Source: Clostridiales bacterium
GTDB taxonomy: Bacteria; Bacillota; Clostridia; Oscillospirales; Oscillospiraceae
Assembly (NCBI GenBank): GCA_012838345.1
Contig: DUPK01000078.1
Span: forward strand, 1-64,000
Length of the DNA stretch: 64,000 nucleotides
Direction: 5' to 3'
Under the pieces are notes generated by a model, which made no database searches, was not told the origin of the DNA, and saw nothing but the letters and a program-made list of their open reading frames with translations. Below are positions 59,694-64,000 of this stretch, piece after piece. Each line of letters begins with the position of its first letter. Position 1 is the first letter of the stretch. Both the position numbers and the translations under genes were made by a program.

Positions 59694-61937
59694 TTGGCAA
59701 CGAAAACATTCAAGATCTCCGGCATGCACTGCGCCGCCTGCGCGGCCGGTTCGGAAAAGTCCATAAAACGTCTGCCCGGAATAATCTCGGCCAACGTGAA
59801 TTTAGCCACAGAGACGGCCGTTGTGGAATATGACCCAGCTCTCGTGAAATTTGCGGAAATTAAAGCCGCGGTATCCATGCTCGGCTTCACCCCGGTGGAG
59901 CTTGAGGATAAAAAGGCGGTAGCCGAGGAGGTTTTGAGAAAGCAGGCTGAAGCAAGAGCCATACGAAGGCGCGTAATAATCTCCGTAATTTTAGCCGTTC
60001 CGCTTCTCTATATCGCAATGGGACATATGATGTGGAGCTCTCTTCCGCTCCCTGCCTTTATGTCCATGCACGACGGCCCCTTGGGTTATGCTCTGGTGCA
60101 GTTTGTGCTCACCGCCGTAATCCTCTACTGTGGCAGGCGCTTTTATATAGTGGGCTTCAGGTCGCTTATCAGAAGAATACCGAATATGGACACCCTGGTC
60201 GCCATTGGCACGGGCAGCGCCTTTTTGTACAGCATTTACAACACGGTGCTCATAGCCCTCGGAAGTCACGAGGCTGTGCATCTTTTGTTCTATGAGTCGG
60301 CGGCCATAGTCGTGACGCTTGTCATGCTCGGAAAATACCTTGAGGCCTTCAGTAAGGGCAAGACCTCGGAAGCCATCGAAAAGCTCACGGAGCTTGCGCC
60401 GGACAAGGCCACAATTGAGAAAAACGGAAAACAGCTTGAGATTTCAACCTCGGAGCTGACAGTCGGCGACATAGTGGTCGTCTTCCCCGGCGGACGCTTC
60501 CCCTGCGACGGAACCGTAATTGAGGGCATTTCCTCGGCCGACAACTCGATGCTCACCGGCGAGAGCCTGCCTGTGCCGGTTTCGGAGGGAAGCGGCGTCA
60601 TCGGCGGGGCGATAAACGGCGAGGGGCTAATCAAGTTCCGCGCTGAAAAGGTCGGAAGCGAAACCGCGCTGTCCCAGATTGTGCGCATGGTCGAGGACGC
60701 GCAAGGCAAAAAGGCGCCCATAGCCCACCTTGCGGATGTGATTTCCGGCTACTTTGTGCCTGCCGTGCTTGTGATTGCGACGGTTTCGGCAGTAGTCTGG
60801 GCGCTTCTCGGCAAGGACGCCGCATTCGTCCTCAATATTTTTGTCTCGGTGCTCATAATAGCCTGCCCCTGCGCTCTGGGGCTTGCCACACCGACCGCCA
60901 TCATGGTCGGTACCGGGCGCGGCGCCGAGTTCGGTATTCTTTTTAAGAGCGGAGAGGCGCTGCAGTCTGCACACGACCTTACGCATATCGTGCTCGACAA
61001 GACGGGCACCGTCACCGAGGGCAAGCCCGTCCTCACCGACATCGCGCTTGCGGGCACAATGGAGGAAAACAAGCTGCTCGCCCTCGCCGCCGCGGCGGAG
61101 TCCGGCTCAGAGCACCCGGTCGCCCGCGCCATAATCAGGGCGGCAGAGGAGCGCGCGCTCGAGCTTCCGCAGGCCTCCGACATTTCGGCTATTCCCGGGC
61201 GGGGGATAGAGGCAAAGGTATCGGGCAAATCCGTATTAATCGGAAACGCCGCACTCATGCAGGAGCGCGGAGTGGACGCTTCAATGCTCAGGGAGGATGC
61301 CGAAAAGTTTTCATCAAGCGGCAAAATCCTTATGTACTGCGCAGTCGACGGCACGGCGGCGGGACTCTTCGCCGCCGCGGATACTATAAAGGAAGGCAGC
61401 GTCGAGGCCATCAAGAGTTTGCATAAACTAGGATTAAAAACTATTATGTTAACCGGTGACAACGCGAACGCCGCCAAGTCCATAGCCGATTCCGTGGGCA
61501 TAGACGAGGTAGTGGCCGAAATTCTGCCGGGCGATAAGGCAAACGAGGTGGAAAAGCTCACAAAGAGCGGCATGAAGGTCGCAATGGTAGGAGACGGAAT
61601 CAACGACGCGCCTGCTCTCGCCGCCGCAACGGTCGGCATAGCCATAGGCACGGGCACGGACGTGGCGATTGAGTCGGCGGACATTGTACTGATGAGCGGG
61701 GACCTCTCGGGCGTATACGGGGCGGTAAAGCTCTCAAGAGCCGTCATTCGCAACATCAAGGAAAACCTGTTCTGGGCCTTTATCTACAACTGCATAGGTA
61801 TCCCCTTTGCCGCGGGCGTGGTTTATGCCTTCGGCGGGCCCCTTCTGACACCAATGTTCGGGGGCGCCGCGATGGCGCTCTCCTCAGTCTGCGTGGTAGG
61901 AAACGCCCTGAGGCTTCGCGGCTTTAAGATAAAATAG
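59694..61937 (+). CDS. copA: copper-translocating P1B-type ATPase
   Basis: A 747-aa copper exporter. One N-terminal HMA domain has metal site GMHCAAC (Cys13, Cys16). Eight membrane helices include the CPC motif IACPCALGLATP (about 388). Catalytic motifs: TGES in SMLTGESLP, DKTGT at about 435, HP dipeptide in SEHPVARAI, TGDNANAAKS, and GDGINDAPALAAA at about 632. Everything needed for pumping Cu(I) out of the cell is present. TTG start at 59694 follows GGGGG by eight bases. No chaperone or copper regulator is next to it. It is a useful complete reference for the degenerate relative at 44984-47146. Confidence 0.96.
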   Translation: MATKTFKISGMHCAACAAGSEKSIKRLPGIISANVNLATETAVVEYDPALVKFAEIKAAVSMLGFTPVELEDKKAVAEEVLRKQAEARAIRRRVIISVILAVPLLYIAMGHMMWSSLPLPAFMSMHDGPLGYALVQFVLTAVILYCGRRFYIVGFRSLIRRIPNMDTLVAIGTGSAFLYSIYNTVLIALGSHEAVHLLFYESAAIVVTLVMLGKYLEAFSKGKTSEAIEKLTELAPDKATIEKNGKQLEISTSELTVGDIVVVFPGGRFPCDGTVIEGISSADNSMLTGESLPVPVSEGSGVIGGAINGEGLIKFRAEKVGSETALSQIVRMVEDAQGKKAPIAHLADVISGYFVPAVLVIATVSAVVWALLGKDAAFVLNIFVSVLIIACPCALGLATPTAIMVGTGRGAEFGILFKSGEALQSAHDLTHIVLDKTGTVTEGKPVLTDIALAGTMEENKLLALAAAAESGSEHPVARAIIRAAEERALELPQASDISAIPGRGIEAKVSGKSVLIGNAALMQERGVDASMLREDAEKFSSSGKILMYCAVDGTAAGLFAAADTIKEGSVEAIKSLHKLGLKTIMLTGDNANAAKSIADSVGIDEVVAEILPGDKANEVEKLTKSGMKVAMVGDGINDAPALAAATVGIAIGTGTDVAIESADIVLMSGDLSGVYGAVKLSRAVIRNIKENLFWAFIYNCIGIPFAAGVVYAFGGPLLTPMFGGAAMALSSVCVVGNALRLRGFKIK

Positions 61938-61974
61938 CCCTTATTCCCGTTTGCGATATGATGGAGGTTAATCT

Positions 61975-63360
61975 ATGAACAGTTTCACGATCGATTTGAA
62001 AAAGACCTCCGGCTCGCCCCTTTATGAGCAGCTCTACCGTTATATTTCCGGCGAGATAAGAAGCGGTAATCTTAAGAAAAACGAAAAGCTCCCGTCAAAA
62101 AAGGCGCTGGCCTCGCACCTTAACATCAGCCAAAACACCGTTGAGACGGCCTACTTTATGCTCATGCAGGAGGGCTACATCTATTCAAAGCCCAGGAGCG
62201 GATACTACGTCTGCGACATATCGGACCTGGTGCCGCTCCCGAAGGTGACAGTGCCTGCCGTGTCGGCGCGCCCCGAGGAGAAGTACCGCTATGATTTTCG
62301 CACCAACGCGGTCGACATAAGCTCCTTCCCCTTCAAAACCTGGGCAAAGCTCAACCGCGAGGTCGTCTACCAGAGCCCCGAGCTGCTTTTTGCAGGAGAC
62401 GTCCGCGGCGACCGCTGCTTAAGGGAGAGCCTTACTAAATACCTGCGCGAGTTTCGGGGTGTCAGGTGCAGCCCCGACCAGATTGTCATCGGCGCGGGCA
62501 TAGAATACCTCCTGACTCTCGTCTGCGGGCTTGTCGGGCCTGGGATTTCGGTTGCGGTCGAAAACCCCGGCTACGGGAGGGCCGTATCCGTAATCACGAA
62601 CAGCGGAAGAGAGGTTAAGTACATCCCCCTCGATAGCGACGGCATGCGCCCGGACCTTCTGCGCGAGAGCGGGGCGGGCCTTGCCTATATAACGCCCTCG
62701 CACCAGTTCCCAACCGGGATAATCATGCCCATAAGGAGGCGCGCGGAGCTTCTTAGCTGGGCGGCTGAGAGCGACGGGCGCTATATCATAGAGGACGATT
62801 ACAACAGCGAGTTTAACTTTGCCGGCAAGCCCGTCCCCGCGGTGCAGGGGATTGAGGGCGGCGGGCGCGTCATTTACATGAGCACCTTTTCGCGCACGCT
62901 GGCTCCGTCCATCAGAATTGCGTATATGGTGCTGCCCGAGGAACTGATGAAGCGCTTTTTCGAGAAGTTCGGCCGCTACTCTTCCACGGTTTCGCGCTTT
63001 GAGCAGCACACGCTCTGTAGATTTATCGACGGCGGGCACTTAAGCCGCCACTTAAACCGCGTAAAGCACATATACAGAAGGCGCAGGGACAGGCTCGCTT
63101 CCACTCTGCTGAGCCTCCCCTGCTCCCCGAAGCTCAGAATCTCCGGCGAGAGCGCGGGACTGCACCTAATCGTAGAGGGGCCGGAGAGTTTAATCAAAAA
63201 GGCGCTCGACAACGCTATGCGCGAGAACATAAGAGTGTTTCGCCTTTCGGACTACTACTTTGAAGGCAAAGGCAGGGAGGCCCTGATTTTGGGCTACGCC
63301 TCCATGCCGGAAGAAGATTTTAAGCCTGCCGTAGAACTTCTGTTCAGCAGCTGCAATTAA
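61975..63360 (+). CDS. MocR/PdxR-type regulator with altered PLP lysine
   Basis: A 461-aa fusion of an N-terminal GntR winged helix (about 5-75: SGSPLYEQLYRYI, KKNEKLPSKKALASHLNIS, NTVETAYFMLMQEGYI) and an aminotransferase-fold I domain. MocR proteins use PLP as ligand through a lysine in a (G/S)TFSK motif; here it is STFSRTLAPSIRIAY, with arginine at about residue 307 (codon CGC, so not an apparent K/R ambiguity). PLP-domain residues EDDYNSEF and YITPSHQFPTG are kept. So a Schiff base is not possible in the usual place; it may bind PLP or amino acids non-covalently. GGAGG precedes the ATG. It follows copA by 37 bases, same strand. Confidence 0.9.
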   Translation: MNSFTIDLKKTSGSPLYEQLYRYISGEIRSGNLKKNEKLPSKKALASHLNISQNTVETAYFMLMQEGYIYSKPRSGYYVCDISDLVPLPKVTVPAVSARPEEKYRYDFRTNAVDISSFPFKTWAKLNREVVYQSPELLFAGDVRGDRCLRESLTKYLREFRGVRCSPDQIVIGAGIEYLLTLVCGLVGPGISVAVENPGYGRAVSVITNSGREVKYIPLDSDGMRPDLLRESGAGLAYITPSHQFPTGIIMPIRRRAELLSWAAESDGRYIIEDDYNSEFNFAGKPVPAVQGIEGGGRVIYMSTFSRTLAPSIRIAYMVLPEELMKRFFEKFGRYSSTVSRFEQHTLCRFIDGGHLSRHLNRVKHIYRRRRDRLASTLLSLPCSPKLRISGESAGLHLIVEGPESLIKKALDNAMRENIRVFRLSDYYFEGKGREALILGYASMPEEDFKPAVELLFSSCN

Positions 63361-63428
63361 AAGAAAAGTCTGCGCCCAACCTAGCAGAGCTTGCCTAATA
63401 CAAGACAATTTAAGACCTGAATGATTAT

Positions 63429-63457
63429 AGTCCCCGAGTTTTCGGGGACTTTTTTTC
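63429..63457 (+). terminator. terminator after the MocR-type gene
   Basis: AGTCCCCGA / TCGGGGACT perfect 9-bp stem, 4-base loop, followed by a run of seven Ts. Confidence 0.95.
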
Positions 63458-63698
63458 ACCAAGGTTTGCTCCAAACTTAACAGCACTTGCCAATAATTAC
63501 TTCTTCAACATGCAAGCCGCAAATTCAGCGGACCTACCCGTACCTCCGTTGTCTTTCCAACATTTACTAGGTTGTAATTCATTTTCTATCTACATTTTTG
63601 CTTTATAATTTTCCCGCCTACTGCCGCTTAGATACATATAATTATTTTCTTTGGCGCAGGCAAATAGAGCCTAGCGCCTTATTTTTACCTTTATTTAC

Positions 63699-63733
63699 GC
63701 CGCTTAAATGTGCACTCCCCGGCACCAAGCGGC
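63699..63733 (+). other. stem-loop upstream of the SLH-protein gene
   Basis: GCCGCTT pairs with AAGCGGC around an inner GTGC / GCAC stem, about 50 bases before the start codon. Not recognised as a known riboswitch. The rest of 63458-63784 is AT-rich with no supported gene. Confidence 0.35.
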
Positions 63734-63784
63734 ACGGCTACATAAATCGCCACGCATGACAGACTGTACGGAGGTTTTATTTTT

Positions 63785-64000
63785 ATGAAAAAGAAGGCTT
63801 TGTCATTATTTCTTATCGCTCTGCTCCTTTTTGGAATCCTGCCCGCTTCCTCCTCGGCTACCTTCAACGACATAAGCGACCCGAAAACCGCTCTGGCGGC
63901 AGCCGTCCTAGAGGGCATGGGCATAGTTCAGGGAGTCGCGGAGAATACATACGCGCCCAACCAGGGGCTGACACGCGCCGAGTTCTGCGCAATCGCGGTG
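63785..64000 (+). CDS. S-layer homology domain protein, N-terminal part
   Basis: The frame runs off the window. An N-terminal signal peptide (KKKALSLFLIALLLFGIL, then PASSSA) is followed by an SLH domain: FNDISDPKTALAAAV, then LEGMGIVQGV and NTYAPNQGLTRAEFC, with the ITRAEF-type motif as LTRAEF. Such domains attach proteins to secondary cell-wall polymers. GGAGG lies 11-12 bases before the ATG. Further domains, and hence role, are outside the window. Confidence 0.85.
   Translation, partial: MKKKALSLFLIALLLFGILPASSSATFNDISDPKTALAAAVLEGMGIVQGVAENTYAPNQGLTRAEFCAIAV

Noticed and set aside
63458-63784. Possible cyclic-di-GMP riboswitch before the SLH gene
   Set aside because: A 7-bp stem is present, but the conserved GEMM core and tetraloop-receptor pattern are not.
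1-64000. CRISPR array or cas genes
   Set aside because: No regularly spaced repeats of 24-40 bases and no Cas-like proteins were found.

Overview
The window looks like chromosome of a spore-forming, low-to-mid GC Gram-positive Clostridia member. The evidence is a PolC-type replicative polymerase, SpoIIE, the C-terminal end of a mother-cell sigma factor (SigK type), a rimP-nusA-rnpM-ylxQ-infB cluster, lipoproteins with short lipoboxes, strong GGAGG ribosome sites and an S-layer-homology protein at the right edge. An Oscillospiraceae-like assignment is my guess from gene content only.

Left part (1-7,000): a small unknown gene, tRNA-Pro(GGG) behind a leader of three abutting hairpins, tRNA-Leu(GAG) with a perfect sigma-A promoter, an anion/dicarboxylate transporter whose leader carries a terminator-like hairpin, and a minus-strand pair made of a chemoreceptor and an FMN-binding lipoprotein. 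From 7,022 to 20,001 lies a long minus-strand information-processing and envelope cluster: rimP, nusA, rnpM, ylxQ, infB, cdsA, dxr, rseP, ispG, polC. It joins translation, MEP isoprenoid synthesis, phospholipid synthesis, regulated proteolysis and replication.

Middle (20,100-30,900): a three-gene NitT/TauT-like ABC transporter, a membrane GGDEF/EAL protein with altered motifs, a fused shikimate dehydrogenase-shikimate kinase and overlapping aroQ. AroQ runs tail-to-tail into a 26-codon 3' fragment of a sigK-like gene. That fragment contains a 19-bp dyad and lies about 50 bp from a large serine recombinase gene on the same strand. This has the layout of one boundary of a sigK-interrupting (skin-like) element; no 5' half of sigK is visible in the window. 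A duplicated-domain lipoprotein, degraded gene pieces and tRNA-Pro(CGG) follow.

Catabolic block (30,950-42,500): a PucR-type regulator diverges from an eight-gene plus-strand run encoding two 2-hydroxyacyl-CoA dehydratase-family subunits, a class III CoA-transferase and a full peptide-family ABC transporter. The natural reading is uptake of a peptide or acid, CoA activation and dehydration. One dehydratase subunit has lost the family's cluster cysteines and no activator ATPase is present.

Right part (42,500-64,000): an EF-G paralogue; a minus-strand run metK, glycosyltransferase, O-antigen-ligase-like protein, rlmB and a membrane protein that reads as a catalytically dead P-type ATPase; a pseudo-rhomboid fused to a zinc-binding tail; a MarR regulator; luxS-mtnN (AI-2 / activated methyl cycle, fed by MetK); a PocR-AraC regulator; ridA; spoIIE with a small companion gene; copA; a MocR-type regulator whose PLP lysine is arginine; and the start of an SLH-domain protein.
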